64,000 nucleotides of DNA from JAPOXR01 sp965221815 (GCA_965221815.1 OZ244915.1:2294001-2358000); one strand, 5' to 3'. Shown: positions 26,840 through 36,283, counted from the stretch's first letter. Notes: generated by a model not told the origin, from the sequence alone. Numbers and translations are program-made.

Positions 26840-28279
26840 TTGAAGAAATTGAACCGAATTGGCAATCATATCGGAAGGTCGGTCGCATCGGCGATATTGG
26901 CCATAATTCTTGTTGCATATCCCCTGCGCAGCGTCGCGCATCCCTCTGAACAGGGATTTGTCCTGCTTCTCCCTACCGACTTCTATATCGCGACCGGAAT
27001 CGCCACCGTCGCCCTCACGGCGGCGGCGCTCGCACGGCTGCCCGCCGCCGCCATCACCTTTCTGTTCTCCAAAAGGATGTTTGCCGGCTGGCGGCATCAC
27101 AGCTGGATACCCACACTGAGTAGTTTTTGCTCAACTCTCTTGCTCGTCGTGCTGATTCTCATCGGTCTGTCGGGTTCCGGTGACCCCCTGTCGAATCCGC
27201 TTTCGTTGTTGATCTGGACAGTATGGTGGACCGCGTTATTGTTTCTGCAAGGAATTCTTGGTGACCTGTGGAAATGGATCAATCCATGGACCGGCATTTA
27301 TGACCTATGCATCGGGCCGAATGCGAAGACTCCTCTCAAGCTGCCTGATCGTTTGGGAAAGAGTGTCGGGCTATGCGGGCTGATCCTGTTTTTTGCCTTT
27401 ACCCTGGCTGACCCTGCACCTGACTACCCGCCGCGCCTCGCATTGGTGACCGCCCTCTACTGGGTGGCGACCTTCATCGGCATGTGCCTGTTCGGCCGCG
27501 ACTCCTGGCTGAACCGCTGTGAATGTTTCACAATGCTGTTTCGCCTGTTCGCCTTGATTTCCGGTATCCGCACAACGAAAGGAACTTGCCATGTCGGTTT
27601 CCCCGGCTGGCAGATCGTCACGGCCCGGAAATCCTCATTTTCTGTCTTTGCCTTGACGGTACTCGCTGCCGGAAGCTTTGATGGAATGAATGAAACCTTT
27701 TGGTGGCTTTCACAAATCGGTGTCAATCCTCTCGAGTTTCCGGGACGATCAGCCGTCATTGGACAGACAATTGGAGGTATGATTGGTGCCATCATTCTGC
27801 TTCACTGCCTGTTCGCACTCTGCATTGCGACGGGACAATATCTGGCACGAAAATACACCAGCGGCCCTCTGCCGATTTCTTTCTCATTGGCCTTCGGGCG
27901 ACTGGCTCTGTCGGTTCTACCGATTGCCCTTGGCTACCATTTCGCACACTATCTTCCAGCTTTCCTGGTCAATTCACAATATCTTGTCGCCGCCGCGAAC
28001 GATCCGCTGACGCGCGGGACGGACCTGTTCGGGTTGGGGGTATTTTATGTCACGACCGGCTTTTTCTATACGCAAGATACCGTCAGGGTGATACTTCTGA
28101 CACAATGTGCCGCCATCGTCATCGGACATATGATTGCAGTGCTGACCGCGCATTTGATTGCCCTTGATCTCTACGGAACCAACCGCCAGGCCATCCTCAG
28201 CCAAATCCCGATGGCGATATTCATGATTCTGTACACATTGCTAAGCCTTTGGTTGCTGGCAGCACCGCGTGGTGCCTGA
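26840..28279 (+). CDS. Polytopic membrane protein, fenitrothion-hydrolase-like
   Basis: About 479 residues with an N-terminal signal-like helix ending SVAHPSEQGF and roughly ten further hydrophobic segments. Motifs recalled from the membrane proteins annotated as fenitrothion hydrolase are present: LGDLWKWINPWTGIYDL, GFPGWQIV, GMNETFWWL, and YHFAHYLPAFLVNSQYL followed by DPLTRGTDLFG. His residues in these motifs suggest a metal- or haem-binding membrane protein. The start is uncertain: TTG 26840 is used because the frame upstream is antisense to the divergent gene. Pairing with the PCuAC-like gene suggests a metal-related role; enzymatic hydrolysis is not established. Confidence 0.65.
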   Translation: MKKLNRIGNHIGRSVASAILAIILVAYPLRSVAHPSEQGFVLLLPTDFYIATGIATVALTAAALARLPAAAITFLFSKRMFAGWRHHSWIPTLSSFCSTLLLVVLILIGLSGSGDPLSNPLSLLIWTVWWTALLFLQGILGDLWKWINPWTGIYDLCIGPNAKTPLKLPDRLGKSVGLCGLILFFAFTLADPAPDYPPRLALVTALYWVATFIGMCLFGRDSWLNRCECFTMLFRLFALISGIRTTKGTCHVGFPGWQIVTARKSSFSVFALTVLAAGSFDGMNETFWWLSQIGVNPLEFPGRSAVIGQTIGGMIGAIILLHCLFALCIATGQYLARKYTSGPLPISFSLAFGRLALSVLPIALGYHFAHYLPAFLVNSQYLVAAANDPLTRGTDLFGLGVFYVTTGFFYTQDTVRVILLTQCAAIVIGHMIAVLTAHLIALDLYGTNRQAILSQIPMAIFMILYTLLSLWLLAAPRGA

Positions 28280-28374
28280 TTCCGAGATCGTAGAATCGGG
28301 TGGACATAGGGCCAATTTCGTGCCAGATTTTGGCTTTTCGACATAGGGATATAGATCCCCCAAGGAGGACAATC

Positions 28375-29679
28375 ATGTCGCAATTCACCAACAATTACGG
28401 GCTTCCGACACGCCGGAATGCTCTCAAGCTTTTGAGTGGAGGTGGACTTGCTCTGGCAGCGAGTTCGACAATGCCCGGTGTCACCCGGTTCGCGCAAGCA
28501 CAGAGTTCCGAACCCATCCGAATCGGTTTCCAGGTCCATCGTACCGGAATTGGTGCGGCATATGGGCGCTGGTACGACCGCACCACGCAGGCAGCCGTCA
28601 AAAGAATGAATGATGCCGGAGGAATTAACGGGCGCATGGTCGAGATCATTGCCGAAGATGATGGGACCGACCCGAAACGGGGCGCCGAGGTTGTCGAGAA
28701 ATTTGCGACCCAACAGCAGTGTGATGTCGCCTTCGGCACCCTGTTCAGCCATGTTGTGATCGGTTCAGCTCCGCGCGCTGGCGAGCTCAAGATCCCCTAT
28801 TTTGTGGTATCAGAAGGTCACCATGTGGCGAGCGGAATCCTGAACCGCTACACGCTGCAACCTGGCATCACCGATGTCAAAAGCCAGGTGGAAGCGATGG
28901 CTCCCTTTGTATCAGCGAATTTGGGCAAGAAAGTGGCGATGATTTATCCTGATTTTGCCTTTGGTCACGACCATCGGGATTACTTCACTGCCGCCCTTGC
29001 AAAGAACGGTGGAGACGTCATTGCACAAATCGCGATCCCGCCGACCGAGACGTCCTTCACCAAGTATTTTCCAAAGATTCCGCAACAGACGGAAGTTCTT
29101 TATCATGTCATGGTTGGCCCGGCCGTGCTGACCTTTGTCAAGGAACTGGGGGAATTTTTTGGTTCAAACCATCCTGAAATTTTTGGATTTATCGACAGTT
29201 TGGAAGCCGTCGACATCCAAAGCCCCGGGCTTGAGTTCCTCGAAGGCACCTATTTCTGGGAAGGCAATCCGCGTTATGTCCAAAACAATCAGACCCGTCA
29301 CGACAAGATGTATCGCACAGCTGTCGGTGTTGATGAATCGGGGGCTTCGGTATCCGACTCGAGAGATATCTCGACTTACGCCCACATGTTCGGATGCTGG
29401 GAGACCCTGAACATCATCAAGGCGGGCATGGAAATGTCTGACTACCAGGGCCCGCAGCATCGCAGCAGGCTGATTGAAGCGGTTGAGGACATGACCGACA
29501 TTCCACTATCAGATGATCACCCTCAAGGTGCCAAGATCTTCAATGGTAAAACTCACCAGGTATTCGGTCATCAATATATTTCCAAAGTCGAGAACGGCAG
29601 AATGGTCCTTGCCCATACGACATCGATTGAGGACACTTTCTACCCCGACGAAACAGACTATACGACTCAGCCTTTCTGA
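28375..29679 (+). CDS. Liv-type ABC substrate-binding protein, Tat-exported
   Basis: A 434-residue periplasmic binding protein of the branched-chain amino acid/amide family. The N-terminus has a twin-arginine signal (PTRRNALKLL, then a hydrophobic stretch and a cleavage-like RFAQAQ). The mature part shows IRIGFQVHRTGIGAAYG, MNDAGGINGRMVEIIAEDDG and DPKRGAEVVEKF, the type I periplasmic fold. AAGGAGG sits 7-13 bases before ATG 28375, an excellent ribosome site. It is the first gene of a five-gene transporter. The ligand is unknown; an amide or purine-like compound is possible given the xdh and enamidase genes in the window, but this is inference. Confidence 0.9.
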   Translation: MSQFTNNYGLPTRRNALKLLSGGGLALAASSTMPGVTRFAQAQSSEPIRIGFQVHRTGIGAAYGRWYDRTTQAAVKRMNDAGGINGRMVEIIAEDDGTDPKRGAEVVEKFATQQQCDVAFGTLFSHVVIGSAPRAGELKIPYFVVSEGHHVASGILNRYTLQPGITDVKSQVEAMAPFVSANLGKKVAMIYPDFAFGHDHRDYFTAALAKNGGDVIAQIAIPPTETSFTKYFPKIPQQTEVLYHVMVGPAVLTFVKELGEFFGSNHPEIFGFIDSLEAVDIQSPGLEFLEGTYFWEGNPRYVQNNQTRHDKMYRTAVGVDESGASVSDSRDISTYAHMFGCWETLNIIKAGMEMSDYQGPQHRSRLIEAVEDMTDIPLSDDHPQGAKIFNGKTHQVFGHQYISKVENGRMVLAHTTSIEDTFYPDETDYTTQPF

Positions 29680-29711
29680 GTCGCGCTTCACTTGAGAGCT
29701 GGATCGAGTCG

Positions 29712-30635
29712 ATGGATTTCGGTCCTCATCTGTTTCTCGCGATCCTTGAAGGTGCAGTGACGGCGGCGGTCATCTCATTGACCGCCGTCGGTCTCTCTCT
29801 TGTTTTTGGGATCATGCGCGTCGTCAATGTCGCGCATGGTGAATTTTTCATGCTCGGTGCGGTTTTTGCCTGGTGGATTGCGACCTCGATCGGCATACAT
29901 CCAGCACTGGGATTTACCACTGCTCTGATCATTGCGCCCATTGCAGTGGGTGCAATCGCAGCGCTTTCCGACCGGTTGGTCCTGTCTCGTCTCGAGTATG
30001 ATCCCGAACGCACAATCGTTGCCACGATCGGTCTCCTGTATGTTTTTCAGCAGGCGACGCTGATGACCTTCGGTCCCGATGCACGACCGGTTGAACCGCC
30101 ATTCAACCATCGCCTTGCCATCCCGTGGATTGAAATCTCGGAGTCAGGACTGAATCTGACCTGGCCCTGGGGTCTGGCGACAACGAGCTACAAACTGTTT
30201 GTCATCGGTGCAGCCTGCATCATCGTCGTAGCATTATGGGCTTTCCTCCGGCGTACGCGTTTTGGCTTGATCATGCGCGCCACCCAACTCGACAGGGAGA
30301 TGGCCACAGCTTTCGGAATCCCTGTTCGCCGGGTTTACTCAGTGGTTTTTGCACTCGGTGCCGCCCTCGCAGCGCTCGGTGCTGTCTTGATCGTTCCGGT
30401 GCAGCAAGCGCATTATCTTATGGGAGGTGACCCTTTGCTTCTGTCGTTTATCGCGGTCATTATCGGCGGTCTGGGCAGTTTGCCGGGAACGATCCTTGCC
30501 GGCGTGATCATTGGAATGAGTGACGGAATCATCTCCGTATTCTTCTCGCCGACACTGGCGAAAATACTCGCCACGCTACTGGTGGCACTGGTGCTCATCT
30601 TTCGCCCACAGGGACTTCTCGGACGCGCACCATAA
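29712..30635 (+). CDS. Liv-type ABC permease (LivH family)
   Basis: A 307-residue permease with about eight hydrophobic helices. The LivH signature region LVFGIMRVVNVAHGEFFMLGA near the N-terminus and RGGLGSLPG-like GGLGSLPGTILAGVIIG near the C-terminus are clear. Its stop overlaps the ATG of the next permease gene. Confidence 0.94.
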   Translation: MDFGPHLFLAILEGAVTAAVISLTAVGLSLVFGIMRVVNVAHGEFFMLGAVFAWWIATSIGIHPALGFTTALIIAPIAVGAIAALSDRLVLSRLEYDPERTIVATIGLLYVFQQATLMTFGPDARPVEPPFNHRLAIPWIEISESGLNLTWPWGLATTSYKLFVIGAACIIVVALWAFLRRTRFGLIMRATQLDREMATAFGIPVRRVYSVVFALGAALAALGAVLIVPVQQAHYLMGGDPLLLSFIAVIIGGLGSLPGTILAGVIIGMSDGIISVFFSPTLAKILATLLVALVLIFRPQGLLGRAP

Positions 30636-31573
30636 TGACCGCACGTGAAGGACTCCTCCATTTTGCTCTGCTGGGAATCCTGGTCCTGCTTTTCTTTGTC
30701 GTTTCAGACTATCATGATGGCAATTGGGCACGGATCATGGTGCTTGCGGTCTACGCCGTCGGCTACAATCTGCTTTTTGGCTATACCGGTCTTCTGAGTC
30801 TGGGGCATGCCCTGTTCTTTGCCACTGGCATGTACGGGCTCGCACTTCCCATACAACATCTCGGTTTCGCGCCCGTGCCGGCTTTCCTCTCCGCACTGGT
30901 CTGTGCGGCTGTCGTTTCATCTGCAGTCGGATTTCTCGCTCTCAGAACTTCCGGCGTTGCCTTCATGATCGTCACGCTGATGTTCGCCCAGGCAGGATTC
31001 CTGTTGTCGCTCTATGCCGGAAGATACACCCGTGGTGATGAGGGATTTGTGATTCCGCAAAGTGCGCGGATCATTGCCGGGATTGACTTTTCGGATCCAA
31101 CCATCCGCTATTTTGCCGCATTTTTCGTGTTTGCAGTTGCCTATCTGCTGATCGCATGGCTCATTCGAACACCGTTTGGAAAATGCCTGGTCGCGATTCG
31201 GGAAAATGAAGACCGTGCCCGCATGTTGGGTTATGATGTCCATTTTCACAAGCTGGTCGCAGTTATTCTGTCGGGAACCGTGTCAGGGGCCGCTGGCGCG
31301 GCCTATGCCTTCCTGTTTGGCTATGCCGGTGCAACTTTTGCCTCTGTCCAATATTCAATCTTGCCTCTCCTTTGGGTTCTTCTCGGTGGCGCAGGGACAA
31401 CCATCGGCCCCTTGATCGGGACTGCCTTTGCCTTCTATCTCATTGATTTTTCGAGTGACCTTACGACCGCACATCTGCTGGTTGTCGGGTTGGCGATTGT
31501 TCTGCTGACGCTGTTCGCACCATTCGGGCTCGCCGGAGAAGTCCGGAAACGCATCGCCGGATGGTTGCCGTGA
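30635..31573 (+). CDS. Liv-type ABC permease (LivM family)
   Basis: A 312-residue permease, with VGYNLLFGYTGLLSLGHALFF near the N-terminus and the cytoplasmic loop FGKCLVAIRENEDRARMLGYD, both diagnostic of LivM. The 3' end overlaps the ATPase gene by 13 bases. Confidence 0.94.
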   Translation: MTAREGLLHFALLGILVLLFFVVSDYHDGNWARIMVLAVYAVGYNLLFGYTGLLSLGHALFFATGMYGLALPIQHLGFAPVPAFLSALVCAAVVSSAVGFLALRTSGVAFMIVTLMFAQAGFLLSLYAGRYTRGDEGFVIPQSARIIAGIDFSDPTIRYFAAFFVFAVAYLLIAWLIRTPFGKCLVAIRENEDRARMLGYDVHFHKLVAVILSGTVSGAAGAAYAFLFGYAGATFASVQYSILPLLWVLLGGAGTTIGPLIGTAFAFYLIDFSSDLTTAHLLVVGLAIVLLTLFAPFGLAGEVRKRIAGWLP

Positions 31574-32286
31574 CCTTGCTTTCCACCCGGCAACTCTCGA
31601 AGAGTTTTGGTGGCCTCCAGGCCCTCAGGAATGTCGATTTCGATCTTGAAAGGGGGCGTATTCGGGCCTTGATTGGACCCAATGGAGCCGGAAAATCGAC
31701 ATTTGTCGGTGCTGTCTGCGGGCGGTTTCGGGTCACCAGCGGCAACGTTATTTTCGATGGTAACGACATCACGCGCCTGCCAGCGCATCGCCGTATTGGC
31801 CTCGGGATCGCCTACAGCTTTCAGATCACTTCGGTATTTGACCGACTCACAGTCCATGAAAATGTTGCTCTCGGCGTCCGTCGCCATTTGAAGGCCGACC
31901 AGGAACGGGTCAACAAACAGGTCTGCGCTGCGCTCGACAAGACTGGACTTCGTGACCGTGCTGACCAGCTGGCCGGGGATCTCAGTTATGGGCATCAGAG
32001 GCTTTTGGAAATCGCCATGGGGCTGGGGCAGAATCCACAACTTTTTATCATGGACGAGCCAACCCAGGGACTCGCGGAAAGCGAAGTCGATGCATTTCAG
32101 GATCTGTTGCAGACTCTGTGTCAGGAAACCACGATCCTCCTGATTGAACACAATATGAAGGTCGTCATGGACTGTGCCGATGACATCACTGTTCTGAATT
32201 TTGGCGAGGTCCTGGCGGAAGGACCACCTGCGAAAATCCAGAAAAATGAGAAAGTTCAACACGCGTATTTTGGAACGCAGACCTGA
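31561..32286 (+). CDS. Liv-type ABC ATPase (LivG family)
   Basis: A 241-residue ATPase. Walker A is GPNGAGKST, the signature is LSYGHQRLLEIAMGL (a LivG-type variant) and Walker B is LFIMDEPTQGLAES. The ATG at 31561 overlaps the end of the permease gene; a GTG at 31570 is an alternative. It pairs with the LivF-type ATPase that follows. Confidence 0.94.
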   Translation: MVAVTLLSTRQLSKSFGGLQALRNVDFDLERGRIRALIGPNGAGKSTFVGAVCGRFRVTSGNVIFDGNDITRLPAHRRIGLGIAYSFQITSVFDRLTVHENVALGVRRHLKADQERVNKQVCAALDKTGLRDRADQLAGDLSYGHQRLLEIAMGLGQNPQLFIMDEPTQGLAESEVDAFQDLLQTLCQETTILLIEHNMKVVMDCADDITVLNFGEVLAEGPPAKIQKNEKVQHAYFGTQT

Positions 32287-32984
32287 TGCTTGAGGTCAGT
32301 GACCTTCATGCTGGCTATGGCAATGTGCGAGTCCTTTTTGGGCTCAACATCAAGGTCAATCGAGGTGAAGTTCACTGTCTTTGCGGTCGTAACGGTGCCG
32401 GCAAGTCGACGACATTAAAGGCCATTATGGGATTGGTTCCAATCCAGTCAGGATCGGTTGAACTGGACGGCGAAAAGATCAACTCTCTTCCAGCGTACAG
32501 GATTCCTGCGCGTGGAATTGGCCTGATTCCCCAGGGTCGTCGTTTGTTTTCCGAACTATCAGTTGAAGAAAATCTGCAGATTGGCCTCATGTCCGGACAG
32601 CATGACGCGGTTGATCAGCATGAGCGCGTCCTGAGCCTGTTCCCGCGTCTGCGCGAAAGACTGTCTCAGGCTGCAGGAACCCTGTCAGGTGGTGAGCAAC
32701 AAATGCTGGCGGTCGCGCGCGCCTTGTGCCTCAATCCGAAAGTCCTGTTGCTCGATGAACCGACGGAGGGATTACAGCCCTCTATGGTGGAACTCATCCG
32801 CGCGGCAATCATCCGTCTCAAGAACGAAGGCGTCGCCATACTGCTTGTTGAACAGCGGATTGATGCCGTCATGTCAGTTGCCGATCATGTTTCTTTTGTT
32901 GAACATGGGCAGACATCCACAACACTTGCTGCCAACGAATTTGAAAATAGGCGTGAGATGTTTTCACGATATCTTGGTGTCTGA
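32286..32984 (+). CDS. Liv-type ABC ATPase (LivF family)
   Basis: A 232-residue second ATPase with Walker A GRNGAGKST, signature LSGGEQQMLAVARAL and Walker B VLLLDEPTEGLQPS. Its ATG overlaps the LivG-type stop (TGATG). It is the last gene of the five-gene importer. Confidence 0.94.
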   Translation: MLEVSDLHAGYGNVRVLFGLNIKVNRGEVHCLCGRNGAGKSTTLKAIMGLVPIQSGSVELDGEKINSLPAYRIPARGIGLIPQGRRLFSELSVEENLQIGLMSGQHDAVDQHERVLSLFPRLRERLSQAAGTLSGGEQQMLAVARALCLNPKVLLLDEPTEGLQPSMVELIRAAIIRLKNEGVAILLVEQRIDAVMSVADHVSFVEHGQTSTTLAANEFENRREMFSRYLGV

Positions 32985-33272
32985 ATGTTGAACTGTGCCC
33001 TCCTGCACTAAGAGTTTAAATCAAAATACGTAACTGCTCACCCCGTTATGGGGCCTATCAACGACACACACTTGGCTCTGGTGTTGGATTTGTACGAATC
33101 AGGTTCTTATGCAGATTGGTATGCGGCAGATCTCATTGGAGACGGTGGAGTAGTTCGGGGCAGCATCCGCCGTTCCCCAGGATTCTCACCCTGATTGTCG
33201 CAAATTCTCAGCTTGATTGACGCGCCACACACGGGCCGGAATCGGGCGGATTCCGCCCGATTCAGCCAAACT
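32985..33272. other. Gene-free stretch with repeat R3
   Basis: No gene supported. GTAACTGCTCACC (33030-33042) and the 54-base R3 block are both present but separated by about 132 bases, whereas they are nearly adjacent at 23160-23229. Confidence 0.6.
33175..33228. repeat. Dispersed repeat R3, copy 2
   Basis: Matches 23176-23229 with few substitutions in the same orientation. Confidence 0.7.
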
Positions 33273-33488
33273 TCAGCTGGGCAAACCGATCAGGATGCCG
33301 AGAAACGCGAAGCCGGCGGCGAGAATGGCGACGGTGAGGACCATCTGGGCAATACCGAATCCCACCACCCAGCGCTGATTGTCCTTGTCGCGTTTGACGG
33401 CCTCAACATCCCGTTTGGCCATGTCCGCATCCCGTTTGGCCATGTCGGCCTCCATCCCGGCGAGGCGGGCATCAATGCGTGATTCCAT
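33273..33488 (-). CDS. Small coiled-coil, tail-anchored membrane protein
   Basis: A 71-residue protein. The first 40 residues are charged with heptad character and carry an exact seven-residue repeat (DMAKRDA, DMAKRDV). A single C-terminal transmembrane helix follows (GIAQMVLTVAILAAGFAFLGILIG). The DNA behind the peptide repeat is a 21-base tandem duplication near 33407-33448. A GAGGTAAGCG sits before the ATG. It resembles small coiled-coil/TM proteins of the DUF1640 type, but I cannot assign a family. Confidence 0.6.
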   Translation of the reverse strand: MESRIDARLAGMEADMAKRDADMAKRDVEAVKRDKDNQRWVVGFGIAQMVLTVAILAAGFAFLGILIGLPS

Positions 33489-33644
33489 CGCTTACCTCGA
33501 AGCACGTGACGTTTTCAGTTCACCTTCCAGCCGGGCGATCCGCTTGGACAGTTAGTGAGGAGTGGGGTCTGTCATCGGCGCAAGCTAAACCTTTCCCCGC
33601 GTCCGGTCAACTGGCGGCGGCCCGCCCTGATCCCCGGGGCTACG

Positions 33645-33700
33645 CCCTTGCGAAAAGGTGGGGAGTCCCCGCCCCCATACGGCTTGGCAAGGGGTATGAT
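33645..33700. repeat. Hairpin-forming repeat R4, copy 1
   Basis: The ends CCCTTGC and GCAAGGG can pair around a G/C-rich core. A diverged copy with the same ends lies at 55785-55840. It lies within the 300 gene-free bases before the AAA ATPase gene. Confidence 0.55.
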
Positions 33701-33790
33701 GGGAATCACTCCCGAGCAGGTACAGAGTGTTGCTTTAAATCGTGCACTCGGATAGGGTTTCCAAGCCGAACAGAAGGACACTCCACCATT

Positions 33791-35296
33791 ATGGATCGTG
33801 CCGGTCTTGAAGCGTTTCTTCGACAGTCGGAGGGCCAACCGCCGCCTGTGTTCAAAGGGCGAGAGAACATTCTCACAACTCTTCGTGCGCTCGGAGAAGG
33901 GAACCGAACGTTCATTCAAGAGCCCGGTCACACAAAACCGCGGGTTCATTTGCAAGGGGTTCCGAAGACCACGCAGATTGTCCAGGGTGCGCCGGGCGCA
34001 GGAAAAAGTTCTATTCTCGCGAAACTTCAGGAGGAGTATGACGCGTCAGAGGACAAATCGGCACCGCGCGTTCTGATTGTATCAAGCCAAGAGGTGATTG
34101 AAGACTTATCAAAAGTCATACAGCTTATTGGCGTGGCCGGAGGGTTATCACCAAAGAAATGGCGTGCACTTCCCCAGCGTATCAGCTTGGGATTGAATTT
34201 GTCCCAGATCGTCGATGTCACAGGCGAATTGGAATGGGCTAAAAAGGATCTCAAGCCCATGAAGACCCTTCGTGATCTCATCGAGGTCTTTCCCCGCATG
34301 AAATGGACATCGCCAGTGGTTGTCGCAGTGGATGAGTCACAACGCTTGTCAGGAGATGATTCCACCGCTCACGCCCGGTTTCTTCAATCGATTCACGATG
34401 CGTCTTCTGGGCTGCCCCTGACGCTGGTGCTGGCCGGATTGTCCGATACAAAGGAGCGCATGGAAGATATAGGGATCACGCGTGGCCTCACAACCCACAC
34501 TCTCCATTGCCTGGATCAAGACGAGCGAGACGAACTGGTGGTCGCGTTTTGTCAAAAGTTTGCGGTGGATGTGGAAGAATACGAACCGGTCCTGCAGAAT
34601 CTGGTGAAGCCAACGGAAGGCTGGCCACGTCATCTGCATTTTACCTTCCAGGCGCTGGCCAAGGAATTCTTGCGGGTGGAGGGCGCGATCAGCGATGTCA
34701 ATTGGAACCACGTCGCAGAGGGCGCGGCGCAAAGCCGGGCGGCCTATTATCAGCATCAGCAGAGTACGGTTTTACGGCGTTTGAAACCGCTCGTTGGCGC
34801 GGTGATGGAGGATCTCAAGGAGGGGGAGAGCAGTACAATTCTTATTGACCGTATCGATCGGTATCTGACCAAGGAGATGTGCAAATTTCTCCCGCCAAAC
34901 AAGACAGACATCGATTTTGAACATTTACCCTATCATATTTACCAGGAGATGATTCACCAGGGTGCGCTTCAGGAGTCTGAACCGGACCAGTTCTTCTGTC
35001 CGATTCCCTCCTTCCGTGCGTATCTCATCAAGGAAGGGATTATGGATCCAAGCAGTTCACTTCCGCCACGCGCGCCGTTCAAGCTGTATCACGGAACGAT
35101 CCTCAATGAGGAGAAGGACGGCTTTGGGTCTTATGCCGAGGCCCGCGCCTGGGCACTCGAGAAACTGAATCATATGTGTGACGCGGAGGACGTTTCCCTC
35201 TGGTATGGAGAAATCGCGCTTGAGACCCTGCGTCCAGCCACACCCCCATCATCTTCAAAGCCAAATATGGGGGATATGCCGTCTCTCGATCTATAA
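33791..35296 (+). CDS. Orphan AAA-type P-loop ATPase
   Basis: A 501-residue protein beginning MDRAGLEAFLRQSEGQPPPVF. Walker A is QGAPGAGKSS (about residues 65-74), Walker B is VVVAVDESQRL (176-186), and a sensor-1-like LTLVLAGLSDT follows near 215-225. Then comes a lid-like region (TLHCLDQDERDELVVAFCQKF) and a C-terminal helical domain that may read a partner. The layout resembles Orc1/TniB-like AAA_16/AAA_22 ATPases. ATG 33791 is preferred: the open frame continues upstream to 33479 but passes through repeat R4. No neighbour suggests its role. It could be a lone remnant of a transposition, defence or plasmid system. Confidence 0.7.
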   Translation: MDRAGLEAFLRQSEGQPPPVFKGRENILTTLRALGEGNRTFIQEPGHTKPRVHLQGVPKTTQIVQGAPGAGKSSILAKLQEEYDASEDKSAPRVLIVSSQEVIEDLSKVIQLIGVAGGLSPKKWRALPQRISLGLNLSQIVDVTGELEWAKKDLKPMKTLRDLIEVFPRMKWTSPVVVAVDESQRLSGDDSTAHARFLQSIHDASSGLPLTLVLAGLSDTKERMEDIGITRGLTTHTLHCLDQDERDELVVAFCQKFAVDVEEYEPVLQNLVKPTEGWPRHLHFTFQALAKEFLRVEGAISDVNWNHVAEGAAQSRAAYYQHQQSTVLRRLKPLVGAVMEDLKEGESSTILIDRIDRYLTKEMCKFLPPNKTDIDFEHLPYHIYQEMIHQGALQESEPDQFFCPIPSFRAYLIKEGIMDPSSSLPPRAPFKLYHGTILNEEKDGFGSYAEARAWALEKLNHMCDAEDVSLWYGEIALETLRPATPPSSSKPNMGDMPSLDL

Positions 35297-35434
35297 ACCG
35301 TGAACCACGGGTTGAAGATTCACGAGCCCGCCATGCCAGAACCACTCCCTCAACGGGCCTTCAGATCCTGATCCACACGTTCATGGCGAAATTGCACGCA
35401 CGCGATCAGGACGATTGGCCTGTCGTTGTGATCT

Positions 35435-36283
35435 TTACGTGTTGCCCTCATCATTGTCAGCGAACGCCCGTTCAATCACGAAATCGGCCGGTTCACGATT
35501 CGATCCTTCCTTGAAACCCCGTTGGAGCAATATGTCCTTGGTATCATGTAGCATGTCCATTGACCCGCAGATCATGCACCTGTCCTTCTCGGGATCAAGC
35601 GGTTCGATTCCGAGATCATGAAATATTTTTCCTGATTCGAGAAGATGTGTGATCCGCCCCGTCACCTGAAATGGTTCGCGGGTGACCGTTGGGTAATGCG
35701 TGAGACATTCACGGGCTTCTTCACCAACCAGCGGATCATCATAGGTCTGCCTGGTGAGATCAATACCGTAGCCGAGTTCTGCAACCTCACGGCAGGTATG
35801 AGTCATGATGACGGACTCGAATTTTTCATAGGTTTCGGGGTCACGCACCAGCGAGGCAAAGGGTGCAATGCCGGTTCCAGTGGAAAACAGGAAAAGCCGA
35901 CGTCCGGACAATAAAGCATCGTTGACCAAGGTGCCGGTCGATTTGCGACGCATGAGTACCGTGTCGCCGGGCTGCAGATTCTGAAGATGCTGGGTGAGCG
36001 GCCCATCAGGGACCTTGATGGAGTAGAATTCAAGTTCCTCGTCCCAGTTCGGGCAAGCAATTGAATAAGCCCTGAAGACTGGCTTCTCCGCATTCGGCAG
36101 GCCAATCATGACGAATTCCCCTGAACGAAAACGAAAAGCTAGGGGACGAGTCATACGGAACATGAACAACTTTTCGGTATAGTGCCGCACTGAAACCGCT
36201 GTCTCCGCATAGACACCGGGTGGCACAGGAAAATCTGTCTGCATCCCGGCTGGGGGCAGGTTCGCATTGGTTTCCAAATTCAT
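35435..36283 (-). CDS. fpr: Ferredoxin-NADP(+) reductase
   Basis: A 282-residue bacterial-type (FpR) flavoprotein moving electrons between NADPH and ferredoxin or flavodoxin. FAD binding is in FRAYSIACPNWDEELEFYSI. NADP binding is in LFLFSTGTGIAPFASLVRDP and CGSMDMLHDTKD. The C-terminal segment FVIERAFADN matches the FpR class, whose tail stacks on the flavin. AAGGAA lies just before ATG 36283. It is divergent from the enamidase gene. Confidence 0.93.
   Translation of the reverse strand: MNLETNANLPPAGMQTDFPVPPGVYAETAVSVRHYTEKLFMFRMTRPLAFRFRSGEFVMIGLPNAEKPVFRAYSIACPNWDEELEFYSIKVPDGPLTQHLQNLQPGDTVLMRRKSTGTLVNDALLSGRRLFLFSTGTGIAPFASLVRDPETYEKFESVIMTHTCREVAELGYGIDLTRQTYDDPLVGEEARECLTHYPTVTREPFQVTGRITHLLESGKIFHDLGIEPLDPEKDRCMICGSMDMLHDTKDILLQRGFKEGSNREPADFVIERAFADNDEGNT

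Noticed and set aside
33479..33790. Upstream extension of the AAA ATPase frame to an earlier ATG
   Set aside because: The extra 104 residues pass through repeat R4 and look unlike the protein; the downstream ATG at 33791 starts the globular part.
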